Below are positions 1 to 5,839 of a stretch of 6,231 nucleotides of DNA, one piece after another; the first letter of the stretch is position 1; every line of letters begins with the position of its first letter. Below the pieces are notes generated by a model that ran no database searches, had not been told where the DNA came from, and worked only from the letters and a program-made list of their open reading frames with translations. Location: the NCBI GenBank assembly GCA_964621525.1, contig CAZUMS010000057.1:1-6231 (forward strand). Direction: 5' to 3'. The translations under genes were made by a program, and so were the position numbers. The stretch is from CAZMGV01 sp964621525 [NCBI: uncultured bacterium]. Lineage in GTDB: Bacteria > JAGRBM01.

Positions 1-114
1 GCGGAGCGTAACCGAAAGGTTCTCCGGAGGTAAACCGTTCTTTTTCAGCCTGAACAGGGCGCTCTGCGCGGCTGGAAAATCCCTGAAAATCCGGATGGTT
101 ACTGCTAGACTCAT
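1..114 (-). CDS. N-terminal part of a divergent gene, product uncertain
   Basis: An open minus-strand frame starts at ATG 114-112 and stays open for 38 codons to the left edge, so the gene is cut by the window. The peptide begins MSLAVTIRIFRDFPAAQ and continues through LKKNGLPPENLSVTLR. This reads like a beta strand (VTIRIF), an amphipathic helix (PAAQSALFRLKKNG) and a second strand (LSVTL), as in small ferredoxin-like alpha/beta domains. The pattern resembles the start of YflT/general-stress-protein-17M-like domains, where an Ala-rich helix ends in Gly followed by P-P/E-D/N-[IL]-S-V. That resemblance is from memory and tentative. A GGA lies 7 nt upstream of the ATG, which is only a weak ribosome binding site. 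The AT-rich gap up to the tetR start, with a plausible promoter facing this way, fits a divergent gene. A competing plus-strand frame (2-154) looks less protein-like. The function is not assigned. Confidence 0.5.
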   Translation of the reverse strand, partial: MSLAVTIRIFRDFPAAQSALFRLKKNGLPPENLSVTLR

Positions 115-123
115 CCTTGAGTC
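108..123. promoter_or_regulatory. 16-bp palindrome, candidate TetR operator
   Basis: GACTCA-TCCT-TGAGTC is a perfect inverted repeat with 6-bp arms and a 4-bp centre. It overlaps the start codon of the divergent gene and lies about 95 bp upstream of the TetR-family gene. TetR-family dimers usually bind palindromes of roughly this size next to their own gene. The half-motif TGGACTCA recurs at 220-227 on the plus strand, across the tetR start codon, and its complement is at 118-125. No full second palindrome was found. Operator function is inferred. Confidence 0.3.
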
Positions 124-218
124 CAAGAAATTACAGCCCGAGCATTTTTTATAACTTGTTGAAATTAGGTGCAAAATAGCTTGACCATTCGAAAGGAATT
201 GCTTAGACGATCCACTGG
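115..218. other. AT-rich divergent intergenic region
   Basis: This 104-nt stretch separates the two divergent start codons and is clearly richer in A and T than the genes to its right, as expected of a shared control region. For the plus strand it contains TATAAC (150-155), TTGAAA (159-164) and TTGACC (181-186), but none pairs with a good partner at 16-18 nt, so no plus-strand promoter is called. AAAGGA at 192-197 is 21 nt from the tetR ATG, too far for a normal ribosome binding site. Confidence 0.6.
148..175 (-). promoter_or_regulatory. Candidate sigma-70-type promoter for the divergent gene
   Basis: Read on the minus strand, TTTGCA (175-170) is followed after 16 nt by TATAAA (153-148). These match the -35 and -10 consensus at 4 of 6 and 5 of 6 positions. 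Transcription would start near 140, leaving a leader of about 25 nt before the ATG at 114. The stretch is AT-rich, so chance matches are likely. Confidence 0.3.
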
Positions 219-872
219 ATGGACTCAGGTCTAAAAATATCCGCAACCAGTTCCGAACCGCCGAAGGGCCGCCGGGACCAGAAAAAGCAGGAAACCCGGA
301 CGCTGCTTTACGAAACCGCCATCCAGCTGTTCGCGGAAAAGGGTTTCGAGCACGTCTCGGCGGACGAAATCGCCGACCGGGCCGGGGTCTCGCGGGCGAC
401 GGTCTTCAACTACTTTCCGAGCAAGTTCGATTTCATCTCCGCCTACGGCGACGACTACCGCGACACGCTGCTGAACTACTGGGAGACGCTCTCGCACCTG
501 CCGCCGCTCGCCCGCCTCGACACCATGTGCCGGTTTTCGGCGAAGGAAGCCGAGCGGCGCCGTAACCTCATGGACCTGCTCACGGTGAACACGTACATGA
601 ACGGCCCCGACCGGAGCCGGGCCGAACGGCTGCGCTGGATGCGGCTGTACGAACTTCTGTTCCAGGTCATCGACGACGCCAAGCGTGCCGGCGAGGTCCG
701 TACCGATATCGACACGATGGATATCGCCGCCATGTTCGATTCGGTTTTCTCGTCCGTCTTTGCCGAGCGCGTGATCGCCGGGGCCGACATCCCCGTGGCC
801 GAGAAGATCGCGGCCCGATACGACATCATCCGCGCCGGCATCGTCGCCGCCGCACAGACCCGCAAACCCTGA
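219..872 (+). CDS. TetR/AcrR-family transcriptional regulator
   Basis: This 217-residue protein has the usual TetR-family size and build. The N-terminal DNA-binding domain spans about residues 24-73: a first helix (TLLYETAIQLFAEKGFEHV) leads into the helix-turn-helix (ADEIADRAGVSRATVFNYFPSK, roughly residues 48-69), with the family's recognition-helix ending FNYFPSK. A non-conserved tail of about 20 charged and polar residues precedes it. The remaining 140 or so residues are predicted helical and form the ligand-binding and dimer domain, whose ligand cannot be read from sequence. ATG 219 is the only reasonable start, because an in-frame TAG lies at 204-206 and no other start precedes the first helix; its ribosome binding site is poor. 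The stop is 32 nt before the LolA-like gene, so it is probably the first gene of the transport operon and likely an autorepressor relieved by the cargo or a related hydrophobic compound (inference). Confidence 0.93.
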   Translation: MDSGLKISATSSEPPKGRRDQKKQETRTLLYETAIQLFAEKGFEHVSADEIADRAGVSRATVFNYFPSKFDFISAYGDDYRDTLLNYWETLSHLPPLARLDTMCRFSAKEAERRRNLMDLLTVNTYMNGPDRSRAERLRWMRLYELLFQVIDDAKRAGEVRTDIDTMDIAAMFDSVFSSVFAERVIAGADIPVAEKIAARYDIIRAGIVAAAQTRKP

Positions 873-904
873 ACCCGAACCGCCCTTTTGAGGAGAACCC
901 GCCC

Positions 905-1693
905 ATGAACCTGAAACCTCTCGCCTTCGCAGTCCTGTTCGCCGTTCCGGCCTTCGCCGCCGATCCGCTGCCCCCGCCCGCCGACGCCAACGAGCTGATG
1001 CGCCGGGTGGAGAAGCTGAACCGCGCCGACGACGAGACCCGCGAGGCGAAGATGACGCTGATCAACAAGAACGGGACGACGCGCGAGCGGAAGATCGTCA
1101 CCTGGATGAAGCGCAAGGATGCGGACAACGACTATGTGCTGTCCCGGTTCGTCTCGCCCGGCGACGTGGCGGGAACGGGGCTGCTCGCCGAAGAGTTCTC
1201 CGACCGTGACGACGACCAGTTCCTCTACCTGCCGGCGCTGAAGCGCACGCGCCGCATCTCCTCGTCCGACAAGAGCGACAGTTTCATGGGCACGGACTTC
1301 TCGTTCGAGGACATGGAGAGCTTCGAGGAGAAGGACTGGGACCACAAGAAGCTCGGCGAGGAGACACTGGACGGGCGCAAGGTGTGGGTCGTCGAGTCCC
1401 GGCCGAAGAGCGAGAAGAAGATCAAGGAAAGCGCCTATTCGAAGCTCGTGAGCAAGGTGGACCTCGAGCGCAACCTCACGCTGGTTTCGGACTACTTCAA
1501 CAAGAAGGACGAGCACATCAAGACCTTCAAGGGGCTGAATCCGAAAGAGTACGGCGGCCTGTGGCGGTTCGACCGGATCGAGATGCGCACCCTCAAGGAC
1601 GGCCACACGACGGTGATCGAGTATTCGGACACGAAGCTGAACACGGGCCTCGAGGTCTCCAGGTTCACCAAGCGCGAACTCGAGAAGAACTGA
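905..1693 (+). CDS. LolA-like outer membrane lipoprotein-sorting family protein (periplasmic)
   Basis: This 262-residue precursor has a Sec signal peptide: positive Lys4, a hydrophobic core at residues 6-17, and an Ala-Phe-Ala signal peptidase I site after Ala18. There is no lipobox Cys, so the mature protein should be soluble in the periplasm. It carries the hallmark block of the LolA-like family usually annotated 'outer membrane lipoprotein-sorting protein' (PF17131-type). This block runs from DQFLYLPALKRTRRIS (about residues 104-119) through SDSFMGTDFSFEDME (about 124-138). Repeated beta-strand stretches follow, as expected for the half-barrel LolA/LolB fold that cups acyl chains. It is not classical LolA: members of this family are typically encoded beside RND/MMPL transporters and probably carry or hand over a hydrophobic substrate for that transporter (inference). 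GAGGAG at 890-895, 9 nt before the ATG, supports the start. The gene lies between tetR and the transporter. Confidence 0.88.
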   Translation: MNLKPLAFAVLFAVPAFAADPLPPPADANELMRRVEKLNRADDETREAKMTLINKNGTTRERKIVTWMKRKDADNDYVLSRFVSPGDVAGTGLLAEEFSDRDDDQFLYLPALKRTRRISSSDKSDSFMGTDFSFEDMESFEEKDWDHKKLGEETLDGRKVWVVESRPKSEKKIKESAYSKLVSKVDLERNLTLVSDYFNKKDEHIKTFKGLNPKEYGGLWRFDRIEMRTLKDGHTTVIEYSDTKLNTGLEVSRFTKRELEKN

Positions 1694-1734
1694 CGCGGCA
1701 GATGCCGTGCGGGGCGGGCCGGGGAAGGCCCGCC
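1694..1734 (+). promoter_or_regulatory. Two tandem GC-rich hairpins between LolA-like and RND genes
   Basis: Immediately after the LolA-like stop, 1694-1699 can pair with 1704-1709 (6 bp including one G-U, AGAT loop). Then GGCGGGCC at 1713-1720 pairs perfectly with GGCCCGCC at 1727-1734 around a 6-nt loop, giving an 8-bp all-G:C stem. No T-run follows, so this is not a normal intrinsic terminator. The second stem ends 3 nt before the AGGGGAG ribosome binding site of the transporter. It could protect the 3' end of an upstream transcript piece or tune transporter translation relative to the periplasmic protein (inference). Confidence 0.45.
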
Positions 1735-1737
1735 GAC

Positions 1738-1749
1738 AGGGGAGCAGGA
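1738..1749 (+). promoter_or_regulatory. Ribosome binding site fixing the RND transporter start
   Basis: AGGGGAG at 1738-1744 ends 7 nt before ATG 1752, and an AGGA at 1746-1749 lies just inside it. This favours ATG 1752 over the in-frame GTG at 1707. The GTG would add 15 residues rich in Gly and Arg and lies inside the hairpin region. Confidence 0.7.
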
Positions 1750-1751
1750 AC

Positions 1752-4394
1752 ATGAAAAAAGCAGTCGAGCGGGGAGTGGTCTGGATCTCGGAACGCACGG
1801 TCCGGCACCCGTTCATCTCCCTGTTCATCCTGTTCCTGATCGTGGCGCCGTTCATGGCCGTGGTCGGCAAGCGCATCCAGCACCAGGACAATTCGTCCCG
1901 GATCTGGTTTCCCAAGCGGGACCTCACCTACGCCTATTACGACGTCTTCAAGAACGAATTCGAATCGGACGAGGCGGTGATCGTCGCCATCCGGGCGAAG
2001 GAAGACGTGTTCCGCCCCGAAGTGCTGGAAGTGGTCCGGGCGATCGAGGAAGAACTGGAGAAGATCCCGAACGTCGAGGACGTGAAGTCGGTTCTCTCGA
2101 TGAACCATGTGACGGGTATCCAGGAGACCGACGAGAACGGGGAGGAACAGTTCGAGCTCAAGATCGAGCCGGTGTTCCCCGAGGACGCCGAGTGGACCCC
2201 GGAGCTGCTGGCGGAGGCGAAGCGCAAGGCGCTCTCCGACGAGAACTTCGTGGGCAACATCCTCTCGAAGGACGGCCATTTCACCGCGATCTTCGGCCGT
2301 ATCGTCGCAACCGACGACATGAACATCAAGCGGCAGATCACGGTGGATTCCAAGAACGCGCTCCGCCGGATCGAGGAACGGTTCAGGGACCGCGGCGTCG
2401 TATTCAACGACAACGTCAATCCGCTGATCGACCTCAGGGCGGAGGAGTTCGAGAACGCCCCCCAGCAGATCTACCTCGCCGGCGTGCCGATCTTCGACTT
2501 CGAGTTCGACGCCCTGTCGGTGACGGATCAGCAGGAAATGAGTCCACTCACGCTCGGGATCATCATCGCCGTGCTGCTCGTCATGTTCCGCAGCATCCCG
2601 ATGGCGGCGATTCCCATGGCGATCATGCTGTTCGTCGTCAGCATCACGTTCGGCACCTATCTGATGGCGGGTAACACCATGAACATGCTGGTCGGCATGT
2701 CCGGCCCCGTCCTGATCGTCGCCTGCGTGGGCGACTCGGTGCATCTCATGTCGACCTATTACCTCGGCCGACGGCCGGGCGTGTCCCGCAAGGAAACGAT
2801 CATCCAGGCGGTGAGGGACGTGAACTGGCCGTGCCTGTTCACCTCGCTCACGACGTCGGCCGGGTTCATCACCTTCGTGACGGCCTACGTGCCGCCCATG
2901 CAGAGCTTCGGCTGGGTGACGTCGCTGGGCACGGCGATGGCCTATCTCGCCACGTTCTCCCTGATCCCGGCGATCATCGCAGCGCTCGACGATATCGATA
3001 CCTGGGTCCAGAAAAACCGGGATACCGGGATGGGCCGGTTCGTCGGCAGGGTCGCCGGCGTGCTGCTGCGCGAACCCAGCCAGGAACAGCTCGACTCGAT
3101 GAAGGCCGGGTGGATCTCGCGGGCGCTCGATGCTTCCGCCGTCTCCACGATCCGCCGCACGGGCGTGTATCTGGGTGTTCTCGGGGTCGTCTCGGCGATA
3201 TCCCTTTACGGGTCTTCCCGGATCAAGGTCGAATCGAACAACGCCGATTTCATCCCCAAGACCCACTACGTCCACTACGCCATGGACGCGGTCCAGAAGG
3301 ATCTCACGGGCGTGTCCAATATCGAGGTGATCTTCGAGGGCGACGAGGGCATCGCCAAGAACCCGGACGTCCTCGGCCGGGTGGACAAGCTGGTGGAAGA
3401 TCTCAAGAAACTGGACAAGGTTTCCAACGTCTTCAGCCACACGGTCTATCTCAAACAGATCAACCGCGCGATGCACGGGGGCGACGAGGCCTATTTCGCC
3501 GTTCCGGACAACGAGCCTCTGGTCGCCCAGTACCTGCTGCTCGCCGAACTCTCCGGCGACAAGGACATCAAGTCGTTTGTCAATTACGACTACTCGCGCA
3601 TCAGGGTGACGATCCGGTCGGCGCAGCAGCAGTCGGAACAGTTCAAGGCGCTCGTGAAGCGGGTCAACGAGCTGGTGGGAACCTACCTGCCCGAGATCAA
3701 GCGGGTGGATTACGCAAAGCTCCAGGCGAACTTCAACGGTCCCGACCCCAAGTCCTACGTCATGTCGCTCCGGCAGCCGGGCGATTCGCCGATCTACAAG
3801 ATCACGGGCCTGATCCCGATCTATTCGATGCTGGACCGGATGTTCATCACGACGCTGCTCTCGTCGTTCGCGCAGTCGTTCGTGCTCGTTTATCTCTGCC
3901 TGTTCCTGATGACCCGGGACCTCAAGATCTCCGCCATGGGCATGGTCCCTGCGGTCTTCCCGATCCTGCTCACGGGCGGACTGATGGGATTCATCGACTG
4001 GAGGCTCGACCCGGCGACGGTGCTGATCGCCGCCATGGTGCTCGGGCTCGCGGTGGACAACGCCATCCACTACGTCGCCCGCTTCGACGACTTCATTATC
4101 GCCTCCGGGGGCGACTACGAGAAGGCGATCCGCGAGACCGCGCACCATGTGGGCCGCGCGCTCATCGCGACGGCGTTCATTCTCGTGCTCGGCTTCGGCG
4201 TCATGGTGTTCGGCAGCTTCTATCCGACACGCAATTTCGGCGTGCTGGCGGCCTTCAACATGCTGACGGCGATCGTCGCCACGCTGGTGTTCATGCCGGC
4301 GCTCTATCTGGTGGTGAAGCCCCATCCCGACAAGTGGGAGCGGATGAAGGACGGCAGGGACGAGGCCCCGAAGGCGACCGGGACCGACGGCTGA
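1752..4394 (+). CDS. MMPL/RND-superfamily inner-membrane transporter
   Basis: This 880-residue protein has the two-fold repeated RND architecture. Helix 1 (about 21-39) is followed by a large periplasmic loop (about 40-262) and helices 2-6 (about 266-412). The second half repeats this: helix 7 (about 470-488), a loop (about 489-692) and helices 8-12 (about 696-858). Both halves carry the intramembrane Asp/His motif typical of MMPL, HpnN and sterol-sensing-domain relatives: GDSVH (Asp328, His331) in helix 4 and VDNAIH (Asp769, His773) in helix 10. The Asp residues are the expected proton-relay positions. Each loop has the porter pattern seen in these families, such as FESDEAVIVAI followed by IPNVEDVKSVLS near residues 74-115. 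It probably uses proton flux to move a hydrophobic molecule out of the inner membrane. No membrane-fusion protein gene is adjacent, unlike drug pumps of the AcrB type. The LolA-like and beta-barrel neighbours suggest a lipid or hydrophobe route; the substrate is unknown. The protein is intact, with no frameshift seen. Confidence 0.93.
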   Translation: MKKAVERGVVWISERTVRHPFISLFILFLIVAPFMAVVGKRIQHQDNSSRIWFPKRDLTYAYYDVFKNEFESDEAVIVAIRAKEDVFRPEVLEVVRAIEEELEKIPNVEDVKSVLSMNHVTGIQETDENGEEQFELKIEPVFPEDAEWTPELLAEAKRKALSDENFVGNILSKDGHFTAIFGRIVATDDMNIKRQITVDSKNALRRIEERFRDRGVVFNDNVNPLIDLRAEEFENAPQQIYLAGVPIFDFEFDALSVTDQQEMSPLTLGIIIAVLLVMFRSIPMAAIPMAIMLFVVSITFGTYLMAGNTMNMLVGMSGPVLIVACVGDSVHLMSTYYLGRRPGVSRKETIIQAVRDVNWPCLFTSLTTSAGFITFVTAYVPPMQSFGWVTSLGTAMAYLATFSLIPAIIAALDDIDTWVQKNRDTGMGRFVGRVAGVLLREPSQEQLDSMKAGWISRALDASAVSTIRRTGVYLGVLGVVSAISLYGSSRIKVESNNADFIPKTHYVHYAMDAVQKDLTGVSNIEVIFEGDEGIAKNPDVLGRVDKLVEDLKKLDKVSNVFSHTVYLKQINRAMHGGDEAYFAVPDNEPLVAQYLLLAELSGDKDIKSFVNYDYSRIRVTIRSAQQQSEQFKALVKRVNELVGTYLPEIKRVDYAKLQANFNGPDPKSYVMSLRQPGDSPIYKITGLIPIYSMLDRMFITTLLSSFAQSFVLVYLCLFLMTRDLKISAMGMVPAVFPILLTGGLMGFIDWRLDPATVLIAAMVLGLAVDNAIHYVARFDDFIIASGGDYEKAIRETAHHVGRALIATAFILVLGFGVMVFGSFYPTRNFGVLAAFNMLTAIVATLVFMPALYLVVKPHPDKWERMKDGRDEAPKATGTDG

Positions 4395-4402
4395 AACAGG
4401 AC

Positions 4403-4411
4403 GGAGGGAGG
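4403..4411 (+). promoter_or_regulatory. Ribosome binding site fixing the beta-barrel gene start
   Basis: GGAGGGAGG ends 9 nt before ATG 4421 and only 3 nt before the in-frame GTG at 4415. The spacing favours the ATG. The GTG would add just two residues ahead of the signal peptide. Confidence 0.65.
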
Positions 4412-4420
4412 AAAGTGGCG

Positions 4421-5836
4421 ATGAGGAAAGCGGTAACGGCCGGATTCCTGCTGGCGTGCCTGCTTGCGGGCAGCGCACAGGCGGTCGAGTGGGATAAAAC
4501 GACCTTCCGGGGCTTCGTCCGGTACAACTACAAGGCGTTCGTGGACGAGCACCGGCGGGATGTGGACGACACGAACAACGAATTACGGGTGAACGCCGAG
4601 TTCACGATGGACCTGACGGACCAGTTCCGCATCCGCCTCGCCCCCGAGGGGTATTTCGACGCTTCCCGGAACGACAGCCTGAAGAACCGCCTGTTCATCG
4701 ACGAGGCCTACGGACAGGCGACGTTCGACGAGTTCGAGTTCCGCGCCGGCAAGCAGATCATCACCTGGGGGCAGGCGGACACGATCCGGCCCACGGACAT
4801 CTGGCGGCGGCGCGACTACTCCGACTTCTTCAAGGACGAGGAAGAGGGCGTGCTGGGCATCAGGGCCGACTACACGGGCCTTGGCGACATCACGGTCCAG
4901 GGTGTGTTCGTGCCGTACTTCATCCCGGACATCTTCCCCTTCGGCGAGAAGAGCAACCGGTTCTTTCATGCCGGCGATCTGGTGGAGAACATCCGGAATG
5001 GAGTCGAGGACGATCCCGCAACCATCGGGTTCGACGAGCATGCCTACATGTCGTCGCTGCTCGACGAGTCGGAGGGATTCCGGGTGGTGGACGGACCGAA
5101 CCTGCCCGATTCGCTGCACCGGGCCGAGGGCGGCGTGCGGATCAGCGGCTCGCACGGCGGCTTCGACTGGGGCGTGAGCTACGCGACATTCTTCACCCGC
5201 GTACCGACGTCGTTCTCGGTGACGCCGCCATCCAAGGCGAACCCGCCGCCCGCTCCGCCGCCGAACACCTATTTCGACGATCCGTACATCACGATGACGA
5301 TGAACTACGAGCGCGTGCACATGTGGGGCCTCGATTTCGTCAAGCTGTTCGGCAAACTGGGCGTCCGCACCGAGGCGGCCTATTTCCTGACCGAGGACCG
5401 CAAGGGAACCGACCCGCTGGTGGACGACCCCTATGTGAAGGTGACGAGCGGACTCGACTACGAGTTCACCAACCTTATCGGCGACACGGACCTCACGCTC
5501 ATCGCACAGGTGGCCCTGGACGAGGAGTTCCCCCGCCGGGGCGCCCTTATCAACCAGAAGGAAGGCGTGAACCTGATCCACTACTTCCGCTACGCGGCCG
5601 TGGGGACGGCGAGCTGGAAGTTCTCTGAGTATTTCAAGCTGGATATTCCCTACTACGTGAATCTCCAGAACGCCGACTATCTGGTGAAGCCCGAAGTGAC
5701 CTGGAGCCCCGCGGACGGCCTCGAGCTTTCCACGGCTGCTGACATCGTGGGCGGCAACAGGACGAAGGCGGACAGCTTTTTCAAGGTGTTCGACCGGGAC
5801 GACCGCGTCCGCGCCGGGGCCAAATACAGCTGGTGA
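4421..5836 (+). CDS. DUF1302-like outer-membrane beta-barrel protein
   Basis: This 471-residue precursor begins with a clear Sec signal peptide: Arg2-Lys3, a hydrophobic core at residues 5-17, and Ala-Gln-Ala with cleavage after Ala21. The mature part is a series of alternating-residue beta strands with Asp-rich turns. It ends Lys-Tyr-Ser-Trp, an aromatic C-terminus typical of BAM-inserted outer-membrane proteins. The segment RAGKQIITWGQADTIRPTDI (about residues 108-127) matches the 'GRQ-x-x-x-WG-(E/Q)' strand-turn of the DUF1302/alginate-export-like porin families. A proline-rich stretch (residues 269-281) probably lies in a long surface loop. The start is 26 nt after the transporter stop, so the two are likely co-transcribed. 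The barrel probably provides the outer-membrane end of the route served by the RND and LolA-like proteins (inference). DUF1302 proteins are also encoded beside RND proteins in other bacteria, often with DUF1329, which is absent here. The pore and cargo are not known. Confidence 0.85.
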   Translation: MRKAVTAGFLLACLLAGSAQAVEWDKTTFRGFVRYNYKAFVDEHRRDVDDTNNELRVNAEFTMDLTDQFRIRLAPEGYFDASRNDSLKNRLFIDEAYGQATFDEFEFRAGKQIITWGQADTIRPTDIWRRRDYSDFFKDEEEGVLGIRADYTGLGDITVQGVFVPYFIPDIFPFGEKSNRFFHAGDLVENIRNGVEDDPATIGFDEHAYMSSLLDESEGFRVVDGPNLPDSLHRAEGGVRISGSHGGFDWGVSYATFFTRVPTSFSVTPPSKANPPPAPPPNTYFDDPYITMTMNYERVHMWGLDFVKLFGKLGVRTEAAYFLTEDRKGTDPLVDDPYVKVTSGLDYEFTNLIGDTDLTLIAQVALDEEFPRRGALINQKEGVNLIHYFRYAAVGTASWKFSEYFKLDIPYYVNLQNADYLVKPEVTWSPADGLELSTAADIVGGNRTKADSFFKVFDRDDRVRAGAKYSW

Positions 5837-5839
5837 CGA

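Noticed and set aside
2-26. Bulged hairpin with a GAAA (GNRA) loop, possible structured RNA or riboswitch fragment
   Set aside because: The pairing is good (5 bp, 3-nt bulge, 4 bp), but no known RNA family could be matched. It falls in the likely coding part of the divergent gene and is cut by the window edge.
2-154. Plus-strand open frame entering at the left edge, possible 3' end of an upstream gene
   Set aside because: The translation shows no recognisable pattern and continues into the AT-rich control region. The minus-strand reading of the same DNA looks much more like protein.
476-1927. 483-codon minus-strand open frame across tetR and the LolA-like gene
   Set aside because: It is antisense to two well-supported genes, has no recognisable domain, and its composition is typical of GC-rich shadow frames.
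1665-4478. 937-codon minus-strand open frame opposite the RND transporter
   Set aside because: Its product is a monotonous mix rich in Arg, Asp, Glu, His and Val, with no recognisable domain. It is the expected shadow of a GC-rich gene, while the plus-strand frame has clear RND motifs and helices.
4421-4483. Lipobox reading (Leu-Leu-Ala-Cys, Cys13) in the beta-barrel precursor
   Set aside because: The hydrophobic core before Cys13 would be too short, and a good signal peptidase I site (Ala-Gln-Ala) follows at residue 21.
2831-5836. 1001-codon plus-strand open frame that looks like a fusion upstream of the beta-barrel
   Set aside because: The first 530 codons are an out-of-frame reading of the transporter gene. 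The real protein begins at ATG 4421 with its own ribosome binding site and signal peptide.
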